Origin: Thalassotalea psychrophila
Lineage (GTDB): Bacteria; Pseudomonadota; Gammaproteobacteria; Enterobacterales; Alteromonadaceae
Assembly: GCF_031583595.1 (NCBI RefSeq)
Contig: NZ_CP134145.1
Span: 4,030,001-4,094,000 of the forward strand
Length of the DNA stretch: 64,000 bases
Reading direction: 5' to 3'
The position numbers were made by a program, and so were the translations under genes. Each line of letters opens with the position of its first letter. Position 1 is the stretch's first letter. The notes under the pieces were generated by a model that was given only the letters and a program-made list of their open reading frames with translations, had not been told where the DNA came from and made no database searches. Positions 47,381-55,760 of this stretch are shown piece by piece.

Positions 47381-48388
47381 ATGTCTACTATTAAAGATGT
47401 TGCTCGAGTAGCAGGCGTTTCAATAGCGACCGTTTCTAGGGTTGCTAATAACGGCCCGAAAGTTGGTGATAAGACTCGAACGAGGGTTTTAAAGGTTATG
47501 GCTGATATAGGCTATACACCTAATGCGAATGCACGGGCATTGGTAACACAGAAAAGCTCCACTATAGGTGTTGTTATACCTGATCTTACTGATCCATTTT
47601 TCGCATCTTTAGCTAATGGTGTTGATCAAATTGCCCGCCAACATAATATGCAATTATTACTTAGTACGGGTTTAATCTCTGCCGAGTCGGAATTACAAGC
47701 GATTAATGTACTCATTGAAAGGCGATGTGACGTGATTGTTTTACACAGTAAAAAAATTGCTAATGACGACTTATTAAAGTTAGCTGATAAAGTACCCGGA
47801 TTAGTGTTAATTGATCGTTATATTGAGCAAATTTCTCATCGCTGCATCTGGTTAGATAATGAAGAAGGTGGCCGTATAGCTGCACGGCATTTGATGTCTT
47901 TAGAACATCGTGATGTTGCATGTATTAGTAGTAAATATCAGATTGATGATCCCCTAATGCGTTTACAAGGTTTTTCTGATGAACTAAATTCTGCCAACTT
48001 AACTATAGATGATGAGCTTATTGAGTACGGCGAGCCTAATTTGCAAGGTGGAGAAATTGCCACCCAAAAAATTCTTGCTAAAGGTAAACCATTTTCAGCG
48101 ATTTTTGTTTACAACGATGCTATGGCTATTGGTGCAATTTCTACATTAGAAGATAATGGCTTTAAAGTACCGTCAGATATTTCTGTGATTGGTTTTGATG
48201 ATGTATTGTTATCTCGATACTCAAGACCTAAATTAACTACCCTGCATTATCCTATTGAGAAAATGGCAAAGAAAGCAGCTTTTCTAGCATTGCAGTTATC
48301 TAATAAAAATGTAGATATTGATTCTAGTAGCGAATATAAATATATTCCTCAGTTAGTAAAGCGTGAATCAACAGTCTTTAAAAGTTAA
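47381..48388 (+). CDS. LacI-family regulator of galactose genes (GalR-like)
   Basis: A 335-residue regulator: N-terminal LacI helix-turn-helix (TIKDVARVAGVSIATVSRVA, residues 3-22), hinge helix, then a periplasmic-binding-like sugar domain (IGVVIPDLTDPFFASLANGV onward). It is divergent from galT, and two AACGTTT-core palindromes lie in the 161-base gap. It very likely represses galTK-symporter and itself, with galactose or a derivative as inducer. The ATG has no ribosome site, because an operator copy ends two bases before it. Confidence 0.92.
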   Translation: MSTIKDVARVAGVSIATVSRVANNGPKVGDKTRTRVLKVMADIGYTPNANARALVTQKSSTIGVVIPDLTDPFFASLANGVDQIARQHNMQLLLSTGLISAESELQAINVLIERRCDVIVLHSKKIANDDLLKLADKVPGLVLIDRYIEQISHRCIWLDNEEGGRIAARHLMSLEHRDVACISSKYQIDDPLMRLQGFSDELNSANLTIDDELIEYGEPNLQGGEIATQKILAKGKPFSAIFVYNDAMAIGAISTLEDNGFKVPSDISVIGFDDVLLSRYSRPKLTTLHYPIEKMAKKAAFLALQLSNKNVDIDSSSEYKYIPQLVKRESTVFKS

Positions 48389-48471
48389 ATCAAAAGACCG
48401 AAAGTGATTTATCACAAAGAATGCCTGATTTATATTCGTTATAGTTATAAATCAATAAATAAAGAAGGCAC

Positions 48472-48477
48472 GCACCA
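48472..48477. promoter_or_regulatory. Possible weak second NtrC half-site upstream of glnA
   Basis: GCACCA, half of the NtrC palindrome, 20 bases upstream of the strong site at 48492-48508. NtrC enhancers often occur in pairs; the other half of this one is poor. Confidence 0.35.
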
Positions 48478-48491
48478 TAAAGATCACTTTT

Positions 48492-48508
48492 TGCACCACC
48501 GCGGTGCA
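48492..48508. promoter_or_regulatory. NtrC-binding site upstream of glnA
   Basis: TGCACCACCGCGGTGCA matches the 17-bp NtrC form TGCACCA-N3-TGGTGCA with one difference. It lies about 60 bases upstream of a sigma-54 promoter, the expected place of an NtrC enhancer. Confidence 0.88.
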
Positions 48509-48558
48509 AAGCGATTAATATGCATTAGAAAAAACCTTATAATTCAGCGTATGTAAAG

Positions 48559-48575
48559 TTGGCACAATTCTGGCT
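48559..48575 (+). promoter_or_regulatory. Sigma-54 promoter of glnA
   Basis: TTGGCACAATTCTGGCT carries the -24 GG (48561-48562) and -12 GC (48573-48574) elements with correct spacing, about 58 bases upstream of the glnA ATG. With the NtrC site it forms a nitrogen-starvation promoter. Confidence 0.85.
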
Positions 48576-48632
48576 TATAGATTACCAAGTAAAATTTTAA
48601 TATTAACCTGCAGAATAATTACGGAGACGTTC

Positions 48633-50039
48633 ATGTCACAAGCAGTATTAGATCTAATCAAAGATAACGACGTAAAGTTCGTTGATTTACGTTTTACCGA
48701 TTCAAAAGGTAAAGAACAACATGTTTCAATTCCTCATCACCAAGTTGATGAAGATTTTTTTGAAGACGGAAAAATGTTCGATGGCTCTTCAATCCAGGGT
48801 TGGAAAGGCATTAACGAATCAGACATGGTAATGATGCCTGATGCATCAACAGCTGTTATGGACCCTTTCACTGAAGAAGCAACACTGAACCTACGTTGTG
48901 ACATCGTTGAGCCTGCAACTATGCAAGGTTACAGCCGTGATCCTCGTTCAGTTGCTAACCGCGCTGAAGAGTACATGCGTTCAACGGGTATTGCTGACAC
49001 TGTATTAATTGGTCCAGAGCCAGAGTTCTTCGTTTTTGATGACGTTAGATTCCACACTGATATGTCAGGTTCTTTCTACAAGATTGATGATAAAGAAGCT
49101 TCTTGGAATTCAGGTACTGAATATGAAGAAGGTAACATGGGACATCGTCCTGGTGTTAAAGGCGGTTACTTCCCAACGTCTCCTGTTGATTCATCACAAG
49201 ATTTACGTTCAGCAATGTGTTTAGTAATGGAAGAAATGGGCTTAGTTGTTGAAGCACATCACCATGAAGTAGCAACTGCTGGTCAAAACGAAATCGCTTG
49301 TCGTTTTAACACTATGGTTAAAAAGGCCGATGAAGTTCAAATTTATAAGTACGTTGTTCATAACGTTGCGCACGCATACGGTAAAACAGCGACATTTATG
49401 CCTAAGCCACTAGTTGGTGATAATGGTACTGGTATGCACGTTCACCAATCACTTGCGAAAGATGGTGTTAACTTGTTCTCTGGTGATCAATACGGCGGTT
49501 TATCGCAAGATGCTATTTACTACATTGGTGGTATCATCAAGCATGCTAAAGCTCTTAATGCTTTCACTAACGCATCAACTAACTCATACAAACGTCTTGT
49601 TCCTGGTTTTGAAGCACCTGTAATGCTTGCATACTCTGCACGTAACCGTTCAGCGTCTATTCGTATTCCAATTGTGCCAAGCCCGAAAGCAATGCGTATC
49701 GAAGTTCGTTTCCCTGATCCTACAATGAACCCTTACTTAGGCTTCACTGCTATGTTAATGGCTGGCCTTGACGGTATCAAAAACAAAATCCATCCTGGCG
49801 ATGCTATGGATAAAGATTTATACGACCTTCCAGCGGAAGAAGCAGCAGCAATTCCACAAGTATGTTCTTCTTTTGAAGAAGCACTTGATTCACTAGAAGC
49901 TGATAATGACTTCTTAACTGCTGGTGGTGTAATGGATATCGATATGATCAATGCTTACATTGGTCTTAAACGTGAAGAAGTGGAATTATTAAACTCTACA
50001 ACTCACCCAGTAGAATTTGATATGTACTACAGCGTTTAA
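48633..50039 (+). CDS. glnA: Glutamine synthetase, type I
   Basis: Makes glutamine from glutamate, ammonia and ATP. At 468 residues it is the standard GSI-beta length. Visible landmarks: [18 protein letters not shown], the [10 protein letters not shown] metal-site glutamates, [13 protein letters not shown] and the adenylylation loop [13 protein letters not shown] stretch (reading [15 protein letters not shown]), with the tyrosine that is modified by GlnE. NtrC and sigma-54 sites upstream and ntrB-ntrC downstream show nitrogen control. A DUF4124 gene lies between glnA and ntrB; a strong terminator at 50063-50090 isolates glnA. Confidence 0.98.
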   Translation: MSQAVLDLIKDNDVKFVDLRFTDSKGKEQHVSIPHHQVDEDFFEDGKMFDGSSIQGWKGINESDMVMMPDASTAVMDPFTEEATLNLRCDIVEPATMQGYSRDPRSVANRAEEYMRSTGIADTVLIGPEPEFFVFDDVRFHTDMSGSFYKIDDKEASWNSGTEYEEGNMGHRPGVKGGYFPTSPVDSSQDLRSAMCLVMEEMGLVVEAHHHEVATAGQNEIACRFNTMVKKADEVQIYKYVVHNVAHAYGKTATFMPKPLVGDNGTGMHVHQSLAKDGVNLFSGDQYGGLSQDAIYYIGGIIKHAKALNAFTNASTNSYKRLVPGFEAPVMLAYSARNRSASIRIPIVPSPKAMRIEVRFPDPTMNPYLGFTAMLMAGLDGIKNKIHPGDAMDKDLYDLPAEEAAAIPQVCSSFEEALDSLEADNDFLTAGGVMDIDMINAYIGLKREEVELLNSTTHPVEFDMYYSV

Positions 50040-50062
50040 TCGCAACTTAAAACATAAATAAG

Positions 50063-50092
50063 AAAGAAGCCCGCTAATGCGGGCTTCTTTGT
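50063..50092 (+). terminator. Rho-independent terminator of glnA
   Basis: AAAGAAGCCCGC, loop TAAT, GCGGGCTTCTTT, a 12-bp perfect stem with T residues, 24 bases after the glnA stop. Confidence 0.9.
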
Positions 50093-50265
50093 TTTAGGTG
50101 ACGTTCTGTAATTATTGCAAAGAGCACAGAATAACAAAACTGCTATAATAAAGTTTTATAGCAATTTACTAGCACTATGGTAAATATTTAGTTAAATTAG
50201 ATACTAATAACTAACTGATGAATCTATCATTTAGTGTGACGATTTAAAAAGGAACATTTTAATCG

Positions 50266-50784
50266 ATGGCAAAGTATACAGTTTTTGTAATACTGTTTTT
50301 AACACTACTGGCACCTGCAACTGCTTCAAAGATATATGTATGGCGCAATGCAAGTGGTGACTTGGTGTATTCTGATAGCCCTAAACCGGGTGCTGAAGAG
50401 ATTGCCGAAGAAATTGAAATAAAGAATAAACAAACGGTTATTTCTTCTGTTAATACTACTGTGCTCGATATTAGTCCAAGAGTCGTACAGGAAGAATACC
50501 AAGTCCAAATATCTCAACCTGAAGATCATGCCACCATACGCGATAATTCAGGTTCCATTTACATCTCAGGTAGAGTTGCCCCTGTTTTCAAGCGTGGATA
50601 CAAAGTGCGTTTGTTAATGAATGGCAAAGTACATGGAGAGCCTCAAACCCGTTCAGTATTTATCTTACGAGATGTTGATCGCGGCGAACATAAAATAAAA
50701 TTAGAGCTTCTTAACAATCAAGGCAAGGTTATTGCATCTTCTAAAGAAAGAACTGTTTACTTGCATCGAGCTAGGGTTAATTAA
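50266..50784 (+). CDS. DUF4124-domain exported protein
   Basis: A 172-residue protein with a signal peptide (cut near APATASKIY) and the DUF4124 mark directly after it: KIYVWRNASGDLVYSDSPKPG. The second half is an Ig-like strand-rich domain beginning ISQPEDHATIRDNSG. DUF4124 proteins sit beside glnA or ntrB in many gammaproteobacteria; function unknown, presumably periplasmic. Ribosome site AAAGGAAC is 14 bases ahead of the ATG. It is separated from ntrB by 89 bases holding an NtrC site. Confidence 0.87.
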   Translation: MAKYTVFVILFLTLLAPATASKIYVWRNASGDLVYSDSPKPGAEEIAEEIEIKNKQTVISSVNTTVLDISPRVVQEEYQVQISQPEDHATIRDNSGSIYISGRVAPVFKRGYKVRLLMNGKVHGEPQTRSVFILRDVDRGEHKIKLELLNNQGKVIASSKERTVYLHRARVN

Positions 50785-50844
50785 TCTAATTTTCTCTATT
50801 TAGGTGCAAAACACCTGACTATTTATTAAACTGCTATAAATGGT

Positions 50845-50861
50845 CGCACCAACTTGGTGCA
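50845..50861. promoter_or_regulatory. NtrC-binding site just upstream of ntrB
   Basis: CGCACCAACTTGGTGCA differs at one position from TGCACCA-N3-TGGTGCA. It ends 12 bases before the likely TTG start of ntrB and two bases before its ribosome site, a place fit for repression rather than activation. Confidence 0.82.
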
Positions 50862-50873
50862 TTGGAGATTACC

Positions 50874-51953
50874 TTGTACACCAACGCTAGTTTAAAAGAG
50901 ATCCGAGCTACTTATGCTCAACATCTAGTACCACAGCTTGTTACTGCTGTTGTAATAATTGATGACAACTTAAATATTCAATATTTAAACTCTTCCGCTG
51001 AAGCATTATTTTCAAAAAGCTTGAATCGTTTATATCTGAAAGGATTTCTCGATGTTTTCACTCACTGTTCAATAACATCCCAGCGCTTAGAACAAGTTCT
51101 GGTTACCGGCCAAGACTTTACCGATTCAGACGTTGTATTAGAGTTTATTGAAAACTATCACATTACCATTGAAGTAACAGCTTCGGCAGCTCTGTTTGAT
51201 GGTAAAGAGCATATCCTTTTAGAATGCAAACAAATCGATAAACAAAAACAGATCAGTGCAGAAGTTTTTCAAGAACAACAATGGGAAGCTGCAAGAGATT
51301 TGATCAGAGGATTAGCTCACGAAATTAAAAATCCGCTTGGTGGTTTACGTGGTGCAGCTCAATTGCTCGACAAAGAACTTAACCCTGACCAACAAGAGTT
51401 TACTTCAATGATAATTGAGCAAGCCGACCGGTTAACCAATTTAGTCGATCGTCTGTTAGGGCCTAACCAATTACCTAAACTTGAAGTGCACAATATTCAT
51501 GAAATTCTAGAAAAGGTCCGTCAGTTAGTCAGTTTAGATAATGCCAAACATATTGAAATAGAACGAGATTATGACCCTTCAATTCCCGATATAGAAATTG
51601 ACACTGAGAAACTACAACAAAGCTTGCTCAACATTATTAGAAATGCGACGCAGATCCTTGATGAGAGCGGTATTATTAAGCTAAAAACTAGGATTGCCAC
51701 CAACCAAACCATTAATGGAAAAAAAGTTAAGTTAGCCATTAAAATATCAATTATTGATAACGGGCCAGGTATTCCTGCTGACATACAAGATACCATTTTT
51801 TACCCTATGGTTTCTGGCAGAGCTGATGGCACGGGATTGGGACTATCAATTGCGCAAACATTAGTACACCAACATAAAGGGAAATTATCCTGTCATAGTT
51901 ACCCTGGTCGCACTGAATTTACCATTTTATTGCCTTTACCGAAGAGAGTATAA
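50874..51953 (+). CDS. ntrB: Nitrogen regulation sensor kinase NtrB (NRII)
   Basis: A 359-residue histidine kinase/phosphatase with an N-terminal PAS domain (residues about 15-120), the dimerisation helix carrying H149 in LAHEIKNPLGGLRGAAQLL, and an ATPase domain (NIIRNATQIL, DNGPGIP, GTGLGLSIAQ). It phosphorylates or dephosphorylates NtrC in response to PII. The start is most likely the TTG at 50874, six bases after GGAG; the TTG at 50862 would place the ribosome site inside the gene. It ends two bases before the ntrC ATG, and the two are coupled. Confidence 0.95.
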   Translation: MYTNASLKEIRATYAQHLVPQLVTAVVIIDDNLNIQYLNSSAEALFSKSLNRLYLKGFLDVFTHCSITSQRLEQVLVTGQDFTDSDVVLEFIENYHITIEVTASAALFDGKEHILLECKQIDKQKQISAEVFQEQQWEAARDLIRGLAHEIKNPLGGLRGAAQLLDKELNPDQQEFTSMIIEQADRLTNLVDRLLGPNQLPKLEVHNIHEILEKVRQLVSLDNAKHIEIERDYDPSIPDIEIDTEKLQQSLLNIIRNATQILDESGIIKLKTRIATNQTINGKKVKLAIKISIIDNGPGIPADIQDTIFYPMVSGRADGTGLGLSIAQTLVHQHKGKLSCHSYPGRTEFTILLPLPKRV

Positions 51954-51955
51954 CC

Positions 51956-53362
51956 ATGAACTCAGAACAAGTTTGGATTGTTGACGATGATAGCTCAATA
52001 CGTTGGGTATTAGAGCGCGCTATGAAAGGAGAAAACATTAGCTGTGCCTCGTTTAGTAATGCCGATGATTTATTAGCTGCAATTGACTATAACCAGCCAG
52101 AAGTGATTATTTCTGATATCCGCATGCCGAAAATGGATGGCATGACTTTACTCGGTATTATTAACGATAAATTTCCAGATTTACCGGTAATTATCATGAC
52201 TGCCCATTCCGATTTAGACAGTGCCGTAAATGCTTATCAAGGCGGTGCATTTGAATATTTACCTAAACCTTTTGATATTGATGATGCTTTAAATTTAACT
52301 AAGCGAGCGTTAATCCACGCGCAAGAGCAAAACGCCAAAAAAGCCATTGTTACCAAAACAGAAAATGGAGTTGGAATCATTGGCGAAGCGCCAGCAATGC
52401 AAGAAGTGTTTCGGGCTATTGGCCGTCTTTCACGTTCAAGTATTAGCGTGTTAATTAATGGTGAGTCTGGTACAGGTAAAGAATTGGTCGCACATGCTTT
52501 ACATCTCCATAGCCCAAGAAAGAAAAATCCATTTATTCCATTGAACATGGCAGCCATTCCTAAAGACTTAATTGAGTCAGAACTATTTGGCCATGAAAAA
52601 GGAGCATTTACTGGTGCAAACTCAATTCGTCAAGGTCGCTTTGAACAAGCTCATGGCGGTACATTGTTTTTGGATGAAATAGGCGATATGCCAATTGATG
52701 TGCAAACACGTTTATTGCGAGTTCTTGCCGATGGTCAATTTTATCGCGTCGGTGGACACAATCCAATCAAGGTTGATGTAAGGATCATAGCTGCAACGCA
52801 TCAAAACCTTGAAGACAGAGTAAATAAAGGAGAGTTTCGTGAAGATCTCTTTCACCGATTAAATGTGATCCGTATACATATTCCAAGCTTAAAAGAACGA
52901 AAAGAAGATATCGAACAATTGGCTAAACACTTTTTAAACCTAGCGGCTAATGAACTAGGAGTTGAGTGTAAATCTATTTCACGCGATGCAATTAAATTTA
53001 TGCAACGTTGTGATTGGCCTGGCAATGTCCGCCAGCTGGAAAACACCTGTCGCTATTTAACTGTAATGGCTAGTGGCCAAGAAATATTAGAAGATGATTT
53101 ACCAGAAGAGCTATCAAAGAACCCTGTTACTGCTATTTCGGAACAAACAAGTGGTGGATGGCAAGAACAATTATCATCTTGGGTAGATGAAAAGCTAAAC
53201 CAAGGTTCCACTGATATATTGTCAACCGCTATTCCTGAGTTTGAAAAAATATGTCTAGATAGAGCACTAAACTTTACTCATGGTCATAAACAAGAAGCAG
53301 CTAAAAAACTTGGCTGGGGACGCAATACCCTAACTAGGAAGTTAAAAGAGTTACAAGATTAA
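51956..53362 (+). CDS. ntrC: Nitrogen regulation response regulator NtrC (NRI)
   Basis: A 468-residue sigma-54 activator with a receiver domain (phosphorylated D54 in ISDIRMPKMDG), an AAA+ domain with Walker A GESGTGKE, the sigma-54 contact loop GAFTGA and Walker B LFLDEIGDMP, then a Fis-type DNA-binding helix-turn-helix at the C-terminus (HKQEAAKKLGWGRNTLTRKL). Its predicted target sites TGCACCA-N3-TGGTGCA are found upstream of glnA and ntrB. The unit ends at a 16-bp stem terminator. Confidence 0.98.
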   Translation: MNSEQVWIVDDDSSIRWVLERAMKGENISCASFSNADDLLAAIDYNQPEVIISDIRMPKMDGMTLLGIINDKFPDLPVIIMTAHSDLDSAVNAYQGGAFEYLPKPFDIDDALNLTKRALIHAQEQNAKKAIVTKTENGVGIIGEAPAMQEVFRAIGRLSRSSISVLINGESGTGKELVAHALHLHSPRKKNPFIPLNMAAIPKDLIESELFGHEKGAFTGANSIRQGRFEQAHGGTLFLDEIGDMPIDVQTRLLRVLADGQFYRVGGHNPIKVDVRIIAATHQNLEDRVNKGEFREDLFHRLNVIRIHIPSLKERKEDIEQLAKHFLNLAANELGVECKSISRDAIKFMQRCDWPGNVRQLENTCRYLTVMASGQEILEDDLPEELSKNPVTAISEQTSGGWQEQLSSWVDEKLNQGSTDILSTAIPEFEKICLDRALNFTHGHKQEAAKKLGWGRNTLTRKLKELQD

Positions 53363-53378
53363 CGTTTCTAACTCATAT

Positions 53379-53416
53379 AAATGAAAGGGGGAGCTATTTA
53401 GCTCCCCCTTTCATTT
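53379..53416. terminator. Strong bidirectional terminator between ntrC and the MerC-domain gene
   Basis: A 16-bp perfect stem, AAATGAAAGGGGGAGC with GCTCCCCCTTTCATTT, and a six-base loop. It lies between convergent genes. Confidence 0.88.
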
Positions 53417-53436
53417 ATTAATACAAAACATTAAGT

Positions 53437-53826
53437 TTATTCTAACTCGCCACCACACTCGTGATCGCTACAAGTTCTACAGTTATTACAAAGCTTTAAA
53501 TTTACAACGTGGGCCGCAATTAAAAAACATGCACCAACGATAATCATAACTGGCTGCAAACTTTCATCAACACTGTGCTTATGCCAATAGATAAAGCCGC
53601 CTAAAAATAATAGGTAGAACGGATAGATTTTACGATGGTAGCGTTTAAAACCAGAGAAAAGTGCTATTGAACCAAGAATTAAGGTTACAAATAAAAAGAT
53701 ATGCTCTGATTCATGATCTCCCAGAAACTCTAAGCCAAACAAAGATAATATCGGTACTAAAACAGGCAGCAAAATACAATGCAATGCGCATATTGATGTT
53801 GCTGTAATACCAAGTCTATCTAGCAT
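53437..53826 (-). CDS. MerC-domain membrane protein
   Basis: A 129-residue protein with four hydrophobic segments. Family marks are the ATSICALHCILLPVL helix with the cysteine/histidine pair and a C-terminal cysteine cluster CNNCRTCSDHECG that could bind a soft metal. MerC moves mercuric ion in mer operons, but no mer genes are present, and stand-alone MerC-domain proteins in marine bacteria have been tied to zinc control. A Zur-like palindrome lies just upstream. Metal identity is unproven. Confidence 0.83.
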   Translation of the reverse strand: MLDRLGITATSICALHCILLPVLVPILSLFGLEFLGDHESEHIFLFVTLILGSIALFSGFKRYHRKIYPFYLLFLGGFIYWHKHSVDESLQPVMIIVGACFLIAAHVVNLKLCNNCRTCSDHECGGELE

Positions 53827-53860
53827 GAGTGAGTCACTGTCCTATAAAATATTTAGAACA

Positions 53861-53891
53861 GTGATAATATCACATATGATATATTATAACA
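53861..53891. promoter_or_regulatory. Paired AT-rich palindromes, possible Zur operator for the MerC-domain gene
   Basis: GTGATAATATCAC (53861-53873) is a perfect odd palindrome. Next to it, TGATATATTATAACA (53877-53891) is close to the Zur form TGTTATAATATAACA. Both lie within 70 bases upstream of the MerC-domain start and just after the epmA stop on the minus strand. Confidence 0.5.
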
Positions 53892-53902
53892 TTTATTTTT
53901 TG

Positions 53903-54877
53903 TTACGACCTGTTAACAGGAAAGGCTATCACTTCGTCAATACTTTTTGCTGCACATGCTAGCATTAACAACCTATCAATCCCTAAGGCCACACCTGCAC
54001 AACCTGGCAAAGAATTCTGTAAAGCTGACAATAGGTTTTCATCAACAGGTTTAGGGGCTAAATTATACTCAACTCTAAGGTCGTTATCAGCTTCAAAGCG
54101 TCTACGTTGCTCATTTACATCAGTGAGTTCATGAAAACCATTCGCAAGTTCCATTCCCTTAAAATAAAGCTCAAAGCGTTCAGCAACTCGACTATCGGTA
54201 TTACTTACTTTAGCAAGTGATGCCTGACTAGCAGGAAAGTTATAAACTAAACATGGAATTGTTTTACCAATATTTGGTTCAACTAATTCAACAAATAGAT
54301 ATTGTAATAATGTATCTAAATTATTTTCTTTTAGAACCCAATCGGCATTTAATTTATGATCTATAACGGCTTGTTTCAAATCATCTAAACTACACTGTAA
54401 TGGATCAATGCCAACGAAGTTAATAAACACTTGTTGATAAGTCACTTGCTCGGCGGGTTTACACTTTAGGACTAATTCTGCTAACTCGGATACTTCAGCC
54501 ATTAAATCAAAATGATCAAAGCCAATTCGATACCATTCCAGCATAGTAAATTCAGGGTTATGATTGCGCCCGGATTCTTCGTTACGAAAGGCTTTACAAA
54601 TCTGATATATACAACCACTTCCTGAAGCTAATAACCGTTTCATCGCGAACTCTGGCGATGTTTGTAAATAAAGCGTTTTACCTGACTCTGCATTTGCACC
54701 AGTATCAATAAATTGAGTTTCAAAACTAACTAAATGTAAATCTGTTACTGTCGCATGTGAAAGTGCTTGAGTATCTACTTCTAAGACTTGCCTATGAGTA
54801 AAAAATTGACGAATTAATGCCAAGATCTCAGCACGTTTTTTAAGGTTAACTAATGAAGCCGTAGGTTGCCAGTTCAT
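53903..54877 (-). CDS. epmA: Elongation factor P--(R)-beta-lysine ligase EpmA
   Basis: A 324-residue truncated lysyl-tRNA synthetase homologue (PoxA/GenX) lacking the anticodon domain. Class II motifs are clear: motif 2 FRNEESGRNHNPEFTMLEWY and the final motif 3 GCAGVALGIDRLLML (both quoted in part). It attaches (R)-beta-lysine to Lys34 of EF-P. The genes for its substrate (efp) and for the aminomutase EpmB that makes beta-lysine lie just upstream, separated by an inverted-repeat element at 54937-55071. Confidence 0.97.
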   Translation of the reverse strand: MNWQPTASLVNLKKRAEILALIRQFFTHRQVLEVDTQALSHATVTDLHLVSFETQFIDTGANAESGKTLYLQTSPEFAMKRLLASGSGCIYQICKAFRNEESGRNHNPEFTMLEWYRIGFDHFDLMAEVSELAELVLKCKPAEQVTYQQVFINFVGIDPLQCSLDDLKQAVIDHKLNADWVLKENNLDTLLQYLFVELVEPNIGKTIPCLVYNFPASQASLAKVSNTDSRVAERFELYFKGMELANGFHELTDVNEQRRRFEADNDLRVEYNLAPKPVDENLLSALQNSLPGCAGVALGIDRLLMLACAAKSIDEVIAFPVNRS

Positions 54878-54936
54878 TGGAATATTCCCAGAATTTGATA
54901 ACGTACAGAGTCATACGCCAAATCAGAAAAAGAGCG

Positions 54937-55071
54937 CCGTCATCCCATCATGCTTTTGGATGGGACCTCATCCAGTTATAGCGTGCTTATAAAAAGTTTG
55001 ATATATTTTTTTATATCCACAGCATACGTCAGGAGGTCCCGTGTCTCGCTTTGGCTCGCACAGGATGACGG
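54937..55071. repeat. Nested inverted-repeat element (MITE- or REP-like)
   Basis: About 135 bases with outer ends CCGTCATCC and GGATGACGG and inner inverted copies GGGACCTC (54962-54969) and GAGGTCCC (55033-55040). It lies in the gap between epmA and efp. No open frame of note. The form, with a GTCATCC end, fits non-autonomous mobile or REP-like palindromes in marine gammaproteobacteria. Confidence 0.7.
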
Positions 55072-55100
55072 TGTATTTTTTCGACGAAAGTGTAGTTCCT

Positions 55101-55670
55101 CTATTTACCCGCGCGTGATACGTATTCGCCAGTTCGGGTGTCTACTTTAACTATTTCGCCAATTTGAATAAATAGTGGTACTCGTACAACGGCACCAGTG
55201 TTTAATGTAGCTGGTTTGCCGCCAGTACCAGCAGTGTCACCTTTAAGACCTGGGTCAGTTTCAGTAACTTCTAACTCAACAAAATTTGGAGGTGACACAG
55301 TAATTGGACTGCCATTCCAAAGAGTAATAGTACAAAGATCGCCTTCTTTTAACCATTTAACATTTTCACCAACAGCTTTTTCGTCCGCAGGAATTTGTTC
55401 AAATGTGTCGTTATTCATGAAATGCCAAAACTCACCATCTGCGTAAAGATAAGCTAAGTCAGTCTCCATAACATCAGCACCTTCAACAGACTCACCAGAT
55501 TTGTAGGTTTTCTCAATTACTTTACCTGAGATAAGTTTACGTATTTTGATACGGTTAAATGCTTGGCCTTTACCCGGCTTTACAGTTTCATTATCTAGAA
55601 TGTTACATGGTTCGCCATCGATCATTAATTTAAGACCGTTTTTGAATTCGTTGGTACTAAAGTTAGCCAT
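55101..55670 (-). CDS. efp: Elongation factor P
   Basis: A 189-residue three-domain translation factor that relieves ribosome stalling at polyproline. The modified lysine is K34 in the KPGKGQAF loop, in the form that EpmA lysylates. EF-P is also the protein target of the two flanking genes epmA and epmB. It is divergent from epmB across 90 bases, so promoters for both lie in 55671-55760. Confidence 0.98.
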   Translation of the reverse strand: MANFSTNEFKNGLKLMIDGEPCNILDNETVKPGKGQAFNRIKIRKLISGKVIEKTYKSGESVEGADVMETDLAYLYADGEFWHFMNNDTFEQIPADEKAVGENVKWLKEGDLCTITLWNGSPITVSPPNFVELEVTETDPGLKGDTAGTGGKPATLNTGAVVRVPLFIQIGEIVKVDTRTGEYVSRAGK

Positions 55671-55760
55671 AGAGTTCTCTTACTATATTTGCACTCACTA
55701 ATAGATTAATATTCGTATATTAATATTCGCATTTAACGAAAAGTAAGCAGAGATTAATTA

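Noticed and set aside
54950..55150. 66-residue plus-strand open frame between epmA and efp
   Set aside because: It lies over the nested inverted-repeat element and the 3' end of efp, with no start signal.
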